A stretch of DNA of 8,434 bases from Taibaiella sp047605615 (GTDB taxonomy: Bacteria; Bacteroidota; Bacteroidia; Chitinophagales; Chitinophagaceae): positions 1-8,434 of the forward strand of contig JASGFI010000130.1 in assembly GCA_047605615.1 (NCBI GenBank). The letters are read 5' to 3'. Every line of letters begins with the position of its first letter. The stretch's first letter is position 1. Under the pieces are notes generated by a model. It did not search any database, was not told the DNA's origin, and saw only the letters and a list, made by a program, of their open reading frames with translations. Positions 1 to 6,278 of the stretch are shown here, piece by piece. The translations under genes were made by a program, and so were the position numbers.

Positions 1-54
1 CAAATAATTTATTGGCAATCCAATTAATTGTATTTTTTGTCGTGTACTAAAAAT

Positions 55-85
55 ATTGGTATTTAATTTGGAAACCTTACATTTG
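55..85 (+). promoter_or_regulatory. Bacteroidota-type promoter for the DUF2795 gene
   Basis: A TTG at 56-58 is followed after 19 bases by TACATTTG at 78-85. This fits the Bacteroidota primary sigma pattern (-33 TTG/TTTG, about 19 bases, -7 TAnnTTTG) exactly. Transcription would begin a few bases past 85 and leave a leader of roughly 30 bases before the ATG at 121. The leader ends in an A-rich stretch and has no Shine-Dalgarno site, as is usual in this phylum. This is a pattern match only. Confidence 0.6.
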
Positions 86-120
86 CAGCAGTTAGCAACC
101 GTATAAAAAATTACCAAAAT

Positions 121-342
121 ATGTTTTGGACACTGGAATTAGCCTCCCACCTGGAAGATGCCCCTTGGCCCGCAAGCAAAGACGAACTGATTGATTTTGC
201 CATTCGTTCCGGCGCGCCTTTGGAAGTAGTGGAAAACCTTCAGGAACTGGAAGACGAGGGCGAGCTGTACGAGGGCGTGGAAGATATATGGCCCGACTAT
301 CCTACCCAGGAGGATTTCTTTTTCAACGAAGACGAGTATTAG
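121..342 (+). CDS. DUF2795 domain-containing small acidic protein
   Basis: This 73-residue protein belongs to the DUF2795 family, widespread in Bacteroidota and of unknown function. It opens with MFWTLELASHLEDAPWPA, continues with the segment DELIDFAIRSGAPLEVVENL (about residues 21-40), and ends in a very acidic tail with a WPDYP motif and FFFNEDEY at the C terminus. This arrangement is what I recall for the Bacteroidota version of the family, and the length is complete. No signal peptide or membrane segment is visible, so a cytoplasmic location is inferred. The ATG at 121 is preceded by an A-rich leader and a good promoter (55-85), and the gene is followed by a hairpin (367-394), so it looks monocistronic. 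It converges on mreD. The family assignment is firm; the role is unknown. Confidence 0.9.
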   Translation: MFWTLELASHLEDAPWPASKDELIDFAIRSGAPLEVVENLQELEDEGELYEGVEDIWPDYPTQEDFFFNEDEY

Positions 343-366
343 CATCGTAATTTGCTTAACGCACAG

Positions 367-399
367 ACAGGAGGGACGAGAACGTCCTTCCTGTTTGCT
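367..399 (+). terminator. Candidate intrinsic terminator after the DUF2795 gene
   Basis: A 12-bp stem (367-378 with 383-394) closes on the tetraloop AGAA, with one G-T wobble at mid-stem. It is followed by a short T-rich run (TTTGCTT). It lies between the DUF2795 stop codon and the end of mreD, so it probably ends the plus-strand transcript. On the minus strand no T-run follows, so it is a weaker candidate terminator for the mre transcript. Confidence 0.55.
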
Positions 400-428
400 T
401 ATGGTGTCCGTTCCGGCACGTGGCTGCC

Positions 429-989
429 TCAATTATTGTTGTCGTAATAAACGGTACCAATGGAATTGGAAAAGAACAGTGCGTATAAAAACACAAACAA
501 TGAACTTGTAACCAAAGACACCAGTATTTTCACAAGCAAGTAGCCAAAGCTTACCATGCTCCATATCTCCAAGGTAAAAAAGGCTATGTGGTGTATGGCC
601 AGCAGTATGGCGGCATAGGTCATGAACGGCGCCCAACCCATGGAGCGTATGCCGGGCGAGGTGTTTTGGTATTCGGCCAATCTTCGGGGTAGCAAGGCCG
701 CAAGTATGTTGGTGCGCACAAAGGCCATCAATACACAAGCAGCGGCGTGTATGCCACCGGTATCCATGTACATGTCAATGGTGAGGCCCATGACAAACCC
801 CGCAATCATCAGGAACGGCACGGACGCGCCGAAAGGCAGCGCCAATAAGAACAAAGGGTAGATATACGGCACGTAGGGCGGAATGCCGCCGGGGGCAGTC
901 CACCAGCTCAGGGGTATTTGCTTGAGCAATAGCACCTGAATCAGTACCAGCAGTACGAATCGTATTATATTTCTCAGGTAGATACTCAT
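429..989 (-). CDS. mreD: Rod shape-determining protein MreD
   Basis: This 186-residue, strongly hydrophobic protein has about five or six predicted membrane segments (roughly residues 8-23, 41-52, 57-72, 84-99, 121-140 and 148-172). The motif DMYMDTGGIHAAA (about 72-84) resembles the D-x-x-x-x-x-x-G-x-H segment seen in MreD proteins. MreD is an inner-membrane member of the Rod (elongasome) complex, which directs lateral wall synthesis. Its position as third gene after mreB and mreC settles the identity, since MreD sequences are poorly conserved. The ATG is only 28 bases after the mreC stop, so cotranscription is likely. The short polar tail (YYDNNN) is unremarkable. The genes that usually follow in Bacteroidota, PBP2 (mrdA) and rodA, are not downstream; the DUF2795 gene converges there instead. 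Confidence 0.9.
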   Translation of the reverse strand: MSIYLRNIIRFVLLVLIQVLLLKQIPLSWWTAPGGIPPYVPYIYPLFLLALPFGASVPFLMIAGFVMGLTIDMYMDTGGIHAAACVLMAFVRTNILAALLPRRLAEYQNTSPGIRSMGWAPFMTYAAILLAIHHIAFFTLEIWSMVSFGYLLVKILVSLVTSSLFVFLYALFFSNSIGTVYYDNNN

Positions 990-1017
990 GATTTTATGAT
1001 ACTTGTCTTGGGCAAAT

Positions 1018-1956
1018 TTAAGGATTGTTGTTGGTGTTGGCTTGCTGCGCCTCTATGGTGGCGGCTTCGAGGCTGTCGCGCTCGGCGGCCAAGGTGTTTT
1101 CCACTACGTACACGTACTGCAATTTCCTGAAATTGGTGCTCAAGCGCACTTTTAGGTTTTTGGTGTTGGTGGCTTTTGCGGTATCTACTTTTACAACGGT
1201 ACCTATCAATATGTTTTCGGGAAAATAAGAATATCCCGAAGTCAACACGGTGTCGCCCTTTTTGACCTTTATATAAAGCGGCACTTTTTCGGTCACTACA
1301 AAATCGGGCGAGCCGGGATTCCACACGGTTACCAAATCTTTGGTTCCTTCGGCCAATTTGGAACTGACGGGCCTATCGCTCAATACCGAGGCCACCGTGG
1401 CATAATGCAGCGACACGTTTGCCACCCTGCCCACTATGCCGCTGGAGGTCACCACGGCCATGCCGGTTTTTATGCCATCTGCGCTACCCCTGTTCAGCGT
1501 TATGTAGTTTACCCTTTCGTTGGATATGGAGTTGTTGATAACGCGCGCCGGTATGTAATTGTAATGGGCATATCTTACCACCTTTACGCCGCCCACGGAC
1601 ACCATTTTCGTTTTGCCCGTAGAGTCTTTCACGGCCTTCGTGGTAGTGTCGGGTACGGTGGCGGGTATGCTTACCTGTACATTCCTGAAGGTATCTACGT
1701 TGCTGTTCTGTGCTATCTGGTTGTGCAGGCGGGTGTTCTCTTGCAGCAGGCTATCGTTCATCCTTTTCAGGTTGAAATAATAGGCCACGTCGTTTTGCTT
1801 TTTCAACACGAAACCAGCCATAGCATTGCTGGAATTTACCAAATCGTTGCCTTGGATGCTACGGTTTTTGGCAATCATGGCAAAGCTCGCTATCTCCAGT
1901 ATGAGAAACAGGATGTAGTTCCAAAATCGGCGTATGAGCAGAAAAAAATTACGCAC
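1018..1956 (-). CDS. mreC: Rod shape-determining protein MreC
   Basis: MreC is a bitopic periplasmic scaffold that links MreB filaments to MreD and PBP2. From the preferred GTG start the protein has 312 residues: a short basic N terminus (VRNFFLLIRRFWN), a membrane segment at about residues 11-28, a coiled coil at about 59-83 (NLKRMNDSLLQENTRLHNQI), and a beta-rich region with typical MreC phrases (GSADGIKTGMAVV, SGIVGRVANVS, KKGDTVLTSGYSYFPE, ILIGTVVKV). The C-terminal tail is Asn/Gln/Ala-rich. An in-frame ATG at 2026-2028 would add 24 residues, but it lies inside the terminator-like hairpin of 2002-2043. The added residues do not resemble MreC, whose Bacteroidota members usually begin right at the basic segment. 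The start at GTG 1954-1956 is therefore an inference; the family call is firm. Confidence 0.88.
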   Translation of the reverse strand: MRNFFLLIRRFWNYILFLILEIASFAMIAKNRSIQGNDLVNSSNAMAGFVLKKQNDVAYYFNLKRMNDSLLQENTRLHNQIAQNSNVDTFRNVQVSIPATVPDTTTKAVKDSTGKTKMVSVGGVKVVRYAHYNYIPARVINNSISNERVNYITLNRGSADGIKTGMAVVTSSGIVGRVANVSLHYATVASVLSDRPVSSKLAEGTKDLVTVWNPGSPDFVVTEKVPLYIKVKKGDTVLTSGYSYFPENILIGTVVKVDTAKATNTKNLKVRLSTNFRKLQYVYVVENTLAAERDSLEAATIEAQQANTNNNP

Positions 1957-1990
1957 CGTGTAGCTTGTGTCTATATTTCGGGGGTGAGGT

Positions 1991-2043
1991 AAACAAAAAA
2001 TAGGGAAAACGGAAAATTGCGATGCCATTGTTCCGTTTTCCCT
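1991..2043 (-). terminator. Terminator-like hairpin between mreB and mreC
   Basis: Arms 2002-2014 and 2031-2043 are a perfect 13-bp inverted repeat (AGGGAAAACGGAA). The stem can extend inward with one mismatch and one bulge to a GAT loop. Read on the minus strand, the stem is followed directly by a T-rich run (ATTTTTTGTTT, ending at 1991). That is the layout of a Rho-independent terminator placed after mreB and before mreC. It could terminate fully, or act as a partial terminator or attenuator giving more mreB than mreCD. No convincing promoter was found between it and mreC, which favours partial readthrough. Confidence 0.75.
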
Positions 2044-2070
2044 CTATTGCAACGTAGGCAAACAGCCTGT

Positions 2071-3093
2071 TTATTTCATTAAAAAGGTAAAACGATTGAT
2101 GTTCTTGAGCGACATGCCCGTACCCCTTACCACGGCACGCAGCGGGTCTTCGGCTACGTGTACCGGCAGCTTTATTTTTTGGGAAATGCGCTTGTCCAGG
2201 CCACGCAGCAAGGCGCCGCCGCCGGTAAGGTAAAGCCCCCTGCGGTAAATATCCGAAGCCAATTCCGGGGGCGTGCTTTCCAATGCCTTCAATATGCCTT
2301 CTTCTATTTTGAAGATGGATTTGTCCAGTGCCTCGGCCACTTCCTGGTACGATACCTGTATTTGTTTGGGAATACCCGTCACCAAATCGCGGCCGTTGAC
2401 GGCTATCTCGTCCGGCGGATTGTCCAAATCTTTCAAGGCCGAACCCACATGTATCTTTATTTGCTCTGCGGTGCGCTCGCCTATATTCAGGCTATGGTAA
2501 CGGCGCATGGCCTCCATGATGTCGGTAGTAAATTCATCGCCCGCTATGCGTATGCTTTGGTCGCACACTATGCCGGCCAAGGATATGACGCTGATGCCCG
2601 TGGTGCCGCCGCCTATGTCTATAATCATGTTTCCGGTAGGTTCTTCCACGTCTATGCCTATGCCCAAGGCCGCGGCCATAGGCTCGTGTATCATGTATAC
2701 CTCCTTGGCTCCGGCTTGTTCGGCACTGTCGCGCACGGCACGTTTTTCTACCTCGGTAATGCTCGACGGTATGCAGATAACCATGCGCCAACTGGGCGGG
2801 AACAAGGGCTTCTTGGGATATACCATGCGTATCATTTCGCGCAGCATACCTTCGGCGGCATCGAAGTCGGCTATCACGCCGTCCTTGAGCGGACGGATAG
2901 TCTTGAGGTTGTCGTGGGTTTTTTCGTGCATCATCATGGCCTTTTTGCCCACTGCCACTATCTTGTTGGTGGTGCGGTCTTTGGCCACTATCGAAGGCTC
3001 ATCTACTACTACTTGGTCGTTATGGATGATTAAAGTGTTGGCTGTGCCAAGGTCTATCGCAATTTCCTGCGTCAAAAAGCTGAACAATCCCAT
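2071..3093 (-). CDS. mreB: Rod shape-determining actin homologue MreB
   Basis: MreB is the bacterial actin that forms membrane-bound filaments and guides the elongasome. From the ATG at 3093 the protein has 340 residues, the usual family length. It starts MGLFSFLTQEIAIDLGTANT, the standard MreB opening. The actin-fold nucleotide motifs are in order: phosphate-1 DLGTANT (14-20), EPMAAALG (137-144), phosphate-2 IDIGGGTT (158-165) and adenosine TGGGALLRGL (290-299). An upstream in-frame ATG at 3190-3192 would add 33 residues unlike MreB and is rejected; it would also overlap the candidate promoter at 3161-3192. The gene heads the leftward mreBCD cluster. A strong hairpin follows it before mreC. 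Confidence 0.97.
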   Translation of the reverse strand: MGLFSFLTQEIAIDLGTANTLIIHNDQVVVDEPSIVAKDRTTNKIVAVGKKAMMMHEKTHDNLKTIRPLKDGVIADFDAAEGMLREMIRMVYPKKPLFPPSWRMVICIPSSITEVEKRAVRDSAEQAGAKEVYMIHEPMAAALGIGIDVEEPTGNMIIDIGGGTTGISVISLAGIVCDQSIRIAGDEFTTDIMEAMRRYHSLNIGERTAEQIKIHVGSALKDLDNPPDEIAVNGRDLVTGIPKQIQVSYQEVAEALDKSIFKIEEGILKALESTPPELASDIYRRGLYLTGGGALLRGLDKRISQKIKLPVHVAEDPLRAVVRGTGMSLKNINRFTFLMK

Positions 3094-3160
3094 TTTGCGT
3101 ATCGTAAACTCCACGCCCCGGAAAAGAGGCCGGAAAATAAATTTTAGTTGATAATTTCTG

Positions 3161-3192
3161 CAAAAGTGCGAAAAATAAACGGCTTTTGGCAA
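3161..3192 (-). promoter_or_regulatory. Candidate promoter for mreB
   Basis: On the minus strand TTG (3192-3190) is followed after 21 bases by CACTTTTG (3168-3161), one base off the TAnnTTTG consensus. Transcription would start near 3155, giving a leader of about 60 bases before the mreB ATG. This supports the internal start at 3093 rather than the ATG at 3192. Spacing and sequence are plausible but not decisive. Confidence 0.35.
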
Positions 3193-3389
3193 GTCTTGGC
3201 CTAAATTTTAGATAAATGTGCATTGCGTGTACATGCCGAAAAATTTCGCCGTATGCCCATCGTTATTCCGCATGTGCCACGCGGCGCCCACCGTCCGATG
3301 TATGTCATGAAGTTGTAAATTTTTTGTCCATTTGCTTGGCCTGCCTGCCACGCAGCGGCACGTACCTTATTTTATTGCTCACTATTGCT

Positions 3390-3397
3390 TAATTTTG
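3390..3397 (+). promoter_or_regulatory. Candidate -7 promoter box for the flavoprotein gene
   Basis: TAATTTTG matches the Bacteroidota -7 element TAnnTTTG exactly and ends 16 bases before the ATG at 3414, so the leader would be only about 10 bases. A clear -33 TTTG at the expected distance is missing; the nearest TTG (3375-3377) is too close. The call rests on the -7 box alone. Confidence 0.35.
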
Positions 3398-3413
3398 CCG
3401 CCAAATTTTTGAA

Positions 3414-4424
3414 ATGATTCAAACTGATATAGCTATCGTAGGTGCCGGCCCCGTGGGTTTGTTTGCCATATTTGAAGCCGGATTGCTCAAAATGCGTTGC
3501 CACCTTATTGATTATTTGCCGCAAGTAGGCGGCCAGTTGTCCGAAATATATCCCAAAAAACCCATTTACGACATACCGGGCTACCCTTCGGTATTGGCTC
3601 AGGAACTAATAGACAACCTTTTGGAACAGGCCAGGCCCTTCCACCCGTCTTTCACCTTGGGCGAAAGGGTAGAGGGCCTCGAAAAACGCGGCGATGCCGA
3701 TTTTGTGCTGACCACCAACATGGGTACCCGCATAGAAGCCAAAGCGGTGGTGATAGCCGGTGGCTTGGGTTGCTTCGAACCCCGCAAGCCCGCCGTTCAA
3801 GACCTCGATAAATTCGAGAACGGCAAAGGTGTAAACTACATGATACTGGAGCCAGAAGCTTACCGCGAAAAAAACATGGTATTGGCCGGCGGCGGAGACA
3901 GTGCCCTCGACTGGACCATCCACCTGGCCAACATAGCCAAAAAAGTGACCCTTGTACACCGCAGCGAAAGTTTCCGCGGCGCACCCGATTCCGTGAACAA
4001 GGTAATGCAGCTGGCCGAAGAGGGAAAGATAAACCTCGTGCTCAACACCAACCTCACCCATGTACATGGCAACGGCCACCTGCACAGCGTATCCATGGAA
4101 CATGCCAAAACCAAGGAGGCCACCACCGTAGAGGCCGATTACCTCATACCCTTGTTTGGCCTTAGCCCCAAGCTGGGCCCCATGGAAAACTGGCACCTGA
4201 ACATAGACAAAAACGCCATAGAGGTAAATACCGACGATTACAGCACCAATGTAGCAGGTATATGGGCCATAGGCGACATCAATACCTATAAAAACAAATT
4301 GAAGCTGATACTTTGCGGTTTTCACGAGGCGGCACTAATGAGCCACAGCGTGTATAAATACATCAATCCCGGCGTGAAATACACCATGAAGTACACCACC
4401 GTAAACGGGGTAAACGAATTTTAG
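3414..4424 (+). CDS. Thioredoxin-reductase-like ferredoxin/flavodoxin-NADP(+) reductase (FAD)
   Basis: This 336-residue two-dinucleotide-binding flavoprotein has an N-terminal FAD Rossmann motif GAGPVG (10-15), the DYLPQVGGQLSEIYPKK segment (33-49), a second Rossmann motif GGGDSA (159-164) followed by HRSESFRGAP (182-191) for NAD(P)H, and the FAD-closing motif GIWAIGDIN (282-290). The redox CxxC that thioredoxin reductases carry is absent. That absence and the C-terminal extension past GDIN place it with type 2 ferredoxin-NADP reductases (YumC/Chlorobium FNR type), which pass electrons between NADPH and ferredoxin or flavodoxin in the cytoplasm. The HRSESFR phosphate-binding segment keeps one Arg fewer than the common HRR form, so cofactor preference is not certain. 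The gene is monocistronic, between a -7 box and a strong terminator. Confidence 0.88.
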   Translation: MIQTDIAIVGAGPVGLFAIFEAGLLKMRCHLIDYLPQVGGQLSEIYPKKPIYDIPGYPSVLAQELIDNLLEQARPFHPSFTLGERVEGLEKRGDADFVLTTNMGTRIEAKAVVIAGGLGCFEPRKPAVQDLDKFENGKGVNYMILEPEAYREKNMVLAGGGDSALDWTIHLANIAKKVTLVHRSESFRGAPDSVNKVMQLAEEGKINLVLNTNLTHVHGNGHLHSVSMEHAKTKEATTVEADYLIPLFGLSPKLGPMENWHLNIDKNAIEVNTDDYSTNVAGIWAIGDINTYKNKLKLILCGFHEAALMSHSVYKYINPGVKYTMKYTTVNGVNEF

Positions 4425-4448
4425 GCAACACGTATTTAAGCGCAACCC

Positions 4449-4487
4449 AAAAACGCCCGGCACAGCATGATGTGCCGGGCGTTTTTT
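4449..4487 (+). terminator. Intrinsic terminator after the flavoprotein gene
   Basis: A perfect 11-bp GC-rich stem, CGCCCGGCACA (4454-4464) with TGTGCCGGGCG (4471-4481), closes on a 6-base loop and is followed by six T residues (4482-4487). Five A residues precede the left arm, so it can work in both directions. It lies 25 bases after the flavoprotein stop codon and isolates that gene from the restriction-modification unit. Confidence 0.93.
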
Positions 4488-4610
4488 CGTTTCGGGCTAT
4501 CGGGGCTTTTGGTTAAGGGGCGGCGGCACCTTCGGTAAGCCTTGCGCTACCAGCGACCGTGTAAACATCAACAGACGACACAAAAACAACGACAATACCA
4601 AGAAAATTAG

Positions 4611-4618
4611 TAAATTTG
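4611..4618 (+). promoter_or_regulatory. Candidate -7 promoter box for the restriction-modification operon
   Basis: TAAATTTG matches TAnnTTTG exactly and ends 18 bases before the methyltransferase ATG, so the transcript would have a very short leader. No TTG or TTTG occurs at the usual -33 distance. No control-protein (C-box) operator repeat or C gene is visible. Confidence 0.4.
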
Positions 4619-4636
4619 TCAGTTTAAGAATATATA

Positions 4637-5581
4637 ATGCAAAAATTCAAATCTTTAGAAATATGTGCTGGTGCCGGTGGACAAGCTCTTGGGCTTGAAA
4701 AGGCAGGGTTTGACCATATTGCATTAGTTGAACTTGAACCTTTGGCTTGTGAAACGCTACGGACAAACCGCCCAAAATGGAACGTTATTCAAGGCGACCT
4801 AAGAAAGTTTGAAGCGACAGCCTACAATGGACTAGTTGACCTTTTAGCCGGTGGCGTTCCTTGTCCCCCGTTTTCTATTGCAGGAAAACAACTTGGACAA
4901 ATGGACGACAGGGATTTGTTTCCCGAAGCATTACGATTAGCTAAAGAATGCAACCCCAAAGCTATTTTACTTGAAAACGTTCGTGGACTTCTTGACCCAA
5001 AATTTGAAGATTACCGAAATGAAATAATCGGAGAACTTGAAAATTTGGGCTACAAAACAGACTGGCAACTATTAAACGCTTCGGAATTTGGCGTTTCACA
5101 ACTTAGATCCAGGGCCATTTTAGTAGCACTCAAAGAAGAATATTTTAGCCATTTTGAATGGCCAGAAAAACACAAAAGCAAACCTAAACCGGTTGGAGAT
5201 TTATTGTATGAAGCAATGGCAGAATTGGGTTGGGAAAGTGTAAATGAATGGAGAGAAAAAGCAAATAAAATTGCCCCGACTTTAGTTGGCGGTTCTAAAA
5301 AACACGGAGGTGCAGACTTAGGACCGACACGAGCAAAAAAGGCTTGGGAAGAACTTGGTGTTTGTGGAAAGGGATTAGCAGACCAACCACCGATAAATGG
5401 TTATAAAGGCAACCCACGTTTGACACTTGGAATGACCGCATTAATTCAGGGTTTTCCGAAAGACTGGAAATTTGCAGGAAAGAAAACCCCTGCATACAGG
5501 CAGGTCGGCAATGCTTTCCCGCCACCAGTTGCACAAGCGGTTGGGAAATCAATAATAAGAGCATTAAATTATGGCAAATAA
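4637..5581 (+). CDS. C5-cytosine DNA methyltransferase of a type II restriction-modification system
   Basis: This 314-residue protein has the conserved blocks of AdoMet-dependent C5-cytosine methyltransferases in the usual order: motif I LEICAGAGGQALG (7-19), motif IV GGVPCPPFS with catalytic Cys76, motif VI ENVRG (113-117), motif VIII QLRSR (155-159), a variable target-recognition region (about 165-260, including APTLVGGSKKHGGADLGPTR), motif IX RLTLGMTALIQGFP (261-274) and motif X YRQVGNAFPP (287-296). The enzyme is complete and probably active. It would methylate C5 of one cytosine in a short site to protect host DNA; the site cannot be read from sequence. It overlaps the HNH endonuclease gene by 11 bases, so the two are likely translationally coupled. 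Isoleucine codon use (ATT 7, ATA 5, ATC 1) differs from that of the flanking genes, which suggests transfer. Confidence 0.95.
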   Translation: MQKFKSLEICAGAGGQALGLEKAGFDHIALVELEPLACETLRTNRPKWNVIQGDLRKFEATAYNGLVDLLAGGVPCPPFSIAGKQLGQMDDRDLFPEALRLAKECNPKAILLENVRGLLDPKFEDYRNEIIGELENLGYKTDWQLLNASEFGVSQLRSRAILVALKEEYFSHFEWPEKHKSKPKPVGDLLYEAMAELGWESVNEWREKANKIAPTLVGGSKKHGGADLGPTRAKKAWEELGVCGKGLADQPPINGYKGNPRLTLGMTALIQGFPKDWKFAGKKTPAYRQVGNAFPPPVAQAVGKSIIRALNYGK

Positions 5582-6167
5582 ATCACCAAGAGGGAAAGGT
5601 TCACGAGCAAAACTTAGAGACTTTTTTATAGCCAATGTTGGTAAAGTATTAGGTTCCGACATGCTAAGAGAAGTAGCGGGAACAAGTGAATGGGCAAGAC
5701 GAGTAAGAGAATTAAGAAACGAAGAAGGACTAAATATTGTAACACATAATGACCGAAGCGATTTAAAGCCTGGACAATATTTACTGATTAGCCTAAAACC
5801 GCTTCCGGCTTTTGAAAGAGGTATTTCCAAAGAAACGAGGGCGTTTGTATTAGACCGAAACGGTTTTACCTGCCAAATGTGTGGTGCGGCAGCTGGAGAA
5901 CCACATCCTTACGACAACGGCAGAAAAACAAGGTTGCATATTGGACACATTATTGACAAATCAATGGGCGGAACTGATGACGCAAGTAACTTGAGAGCCA
6001 TATGCTCTGTTTGTAATGAAGGTGCATCAAACTTGACACTTAACAGACCCGACACAATCAAGCTAATTGCACAAGTAAGACGAGCACCTGCGAAAGACCA
6101 ACTTGACGTATTGAAGTGGCTTATTCAGAAATTCCCAAACCAAGCAAACGACCTGACAAAAGAATAA
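5571..6167 (+). CDS. HNH restriction endonuclease
   Basis: This 198-residue protein has a zinc-type HNH (beta-beta-alpha-metal) nuclease domain at about residues 85-155: CQMC (101-104), RLHIGHI with His123 and His126, GG (133-134), Asn140, and CSVCN (145-149). The four cysteines should hold a structural zinc, and the His/Asn set the catalytic metal site. The N-terminal part (about 14-75, with WARRVRELRNEEGL) looks like a small winged-helix domain that may bind DNA; this is inferred. The ATG lies inside the last codons of the methyltransferase gene (ATGGCAAATAA overlap, 11 bases). That coupling makes it the cognate restriction enzyme rather than a stray homing nuclease. It would cut unmethylated foreign DNA at the site its partner protects. 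Codon use is ATT-rich for Ile (8 of 11), like its partner. A structured repeat block begins on the base after its stop codon. Confidence 0.88.
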   Translation: MANKSPRGKGSRAKLRDFFIANVGKVLGSDMLREVAGTSEWARRVRELRNEEGLNIVTHNDRSDLKPGQYLLISLKPLPAFERGISKETRAFVLDRNGFTCQMCGAAAGEPHPYDNGRKTRLHIGHIIDKSMGGTDDASNLRAICSVCNEGASNLTLNRPDTIKLIAQVRRAPAKDQLDVLKWLIQKFPNQANDLTKE

Positions 6168-6278
6168 GAAGCACAGCCGGTAACAAGCAGTTTTGCAATA
6201 GTGCGGCTGAAGTGGAAAACTGAACCTTTGTGCTTCGATTAAACTTTTGTACATTAGCCGAGTGGAAGTGCTTCGATT
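6168..6278 (+). repeat. Structured non-coding block with interlocking repeats after the endonuclease gene
   Basis: The block starts on the base after the HNH stop codon. Perfect inverted pairs are GAAGCACA (6168-6175) with TGTGCTTC (6229-6236), CAGCCG (6174-6179) with CGGCTG (6204-6209), and CAGTTTT (6188-6194) with AAAACTG (6216-6222). The second and third pairs cross, so they are pseudoknot-like or mutually exclusive. There is a direct repeat GTGCTTCGATT (6230-6240 and 6268-6278), and AGTGGAA (6211, 6261) and AGCCG (6175, 6256) also recur, so the second half offers alternative partners. It does not look like a plain terminator. It could be the end of a mobile cassette, a recombination site folding as single-stranded DNA, or a structured RNA. 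Confidence 0.6.
6227..6257 (+). promoter_or_regulatory. Promoter match inside the structured block, reading into the glycosyltransferase
   Basis: TTTG at 6227-6230 is followed after exactly 19 bases by TACATTAG (6250-6257), one base off TAnnTTTG. Transcription would begin near 6263 and run about 55 bases to the ATG at 6318. It lies within the repeat block, so if that block came with the cassette it would supply the promoter of the host gene downstream. Confidence 0.45.

Larger units (their letters stand above)
3094..3413. other. Divergent intergenic region between mreB and the flavoprotein gene
   Basis: This 320-base stretch has no credible gene. It contains a candidate mreB promoter on its left side (3161-3192, minus strand) and a -7 box for the flavoprotein gene on its right side (3390-3397, plus strand). 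The middle (about 3200-3360) has only short imperfect palindromes, such as CGAAAAATTTCG. I see no RNA gene or riboswitch there. Confidence 0.6.

Noticed and set aside
1405..1992. Plus-strand open frame (195 codons) opposite mreC
   Set aside because: It is a mirror frame of mreC with low-complexity His/Tyr/Val composition and no recognisable domain or promoter.
1957..2001. Promoter for mreC just after the hairpin
   Set aside because: A TTG with TATAGACA 18 bases later matches only the TA of the -7 consensus, which is too weak to call.
2158..3033. Long plus-strand open frame (291 codons) opposite mreB
   Set aside because: It is antisense to a fully conserved mreB. Its translation is rich in His, Tyr and Gly, as mirror frames of this codon usage tend to be, and it resembles no family.
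3606..4325. Minus-strand open frame (239 codons) opposite the flavoprotein gene
   Set aside because: The plus-strand protein has all its FAD and NAD(P) motifs. The antisense frame has none and shows the same shadow composition.
3414..4424. Thioredoxin reductase (trxB)
   Set aside because: The overall fold matches, but the redox CxxC of the NADPH domain is absent, so a type 2 ferredoxin-NADP reductase is more likely.
6168..6278. Integron attC site
   Set aside because: TAACAAGC at 6181 is reminiscent of an attC core, but there is no matching GTTRRRY partner at the other end and no integrase in the window. The block is reported as a structured repeat of unknown type.
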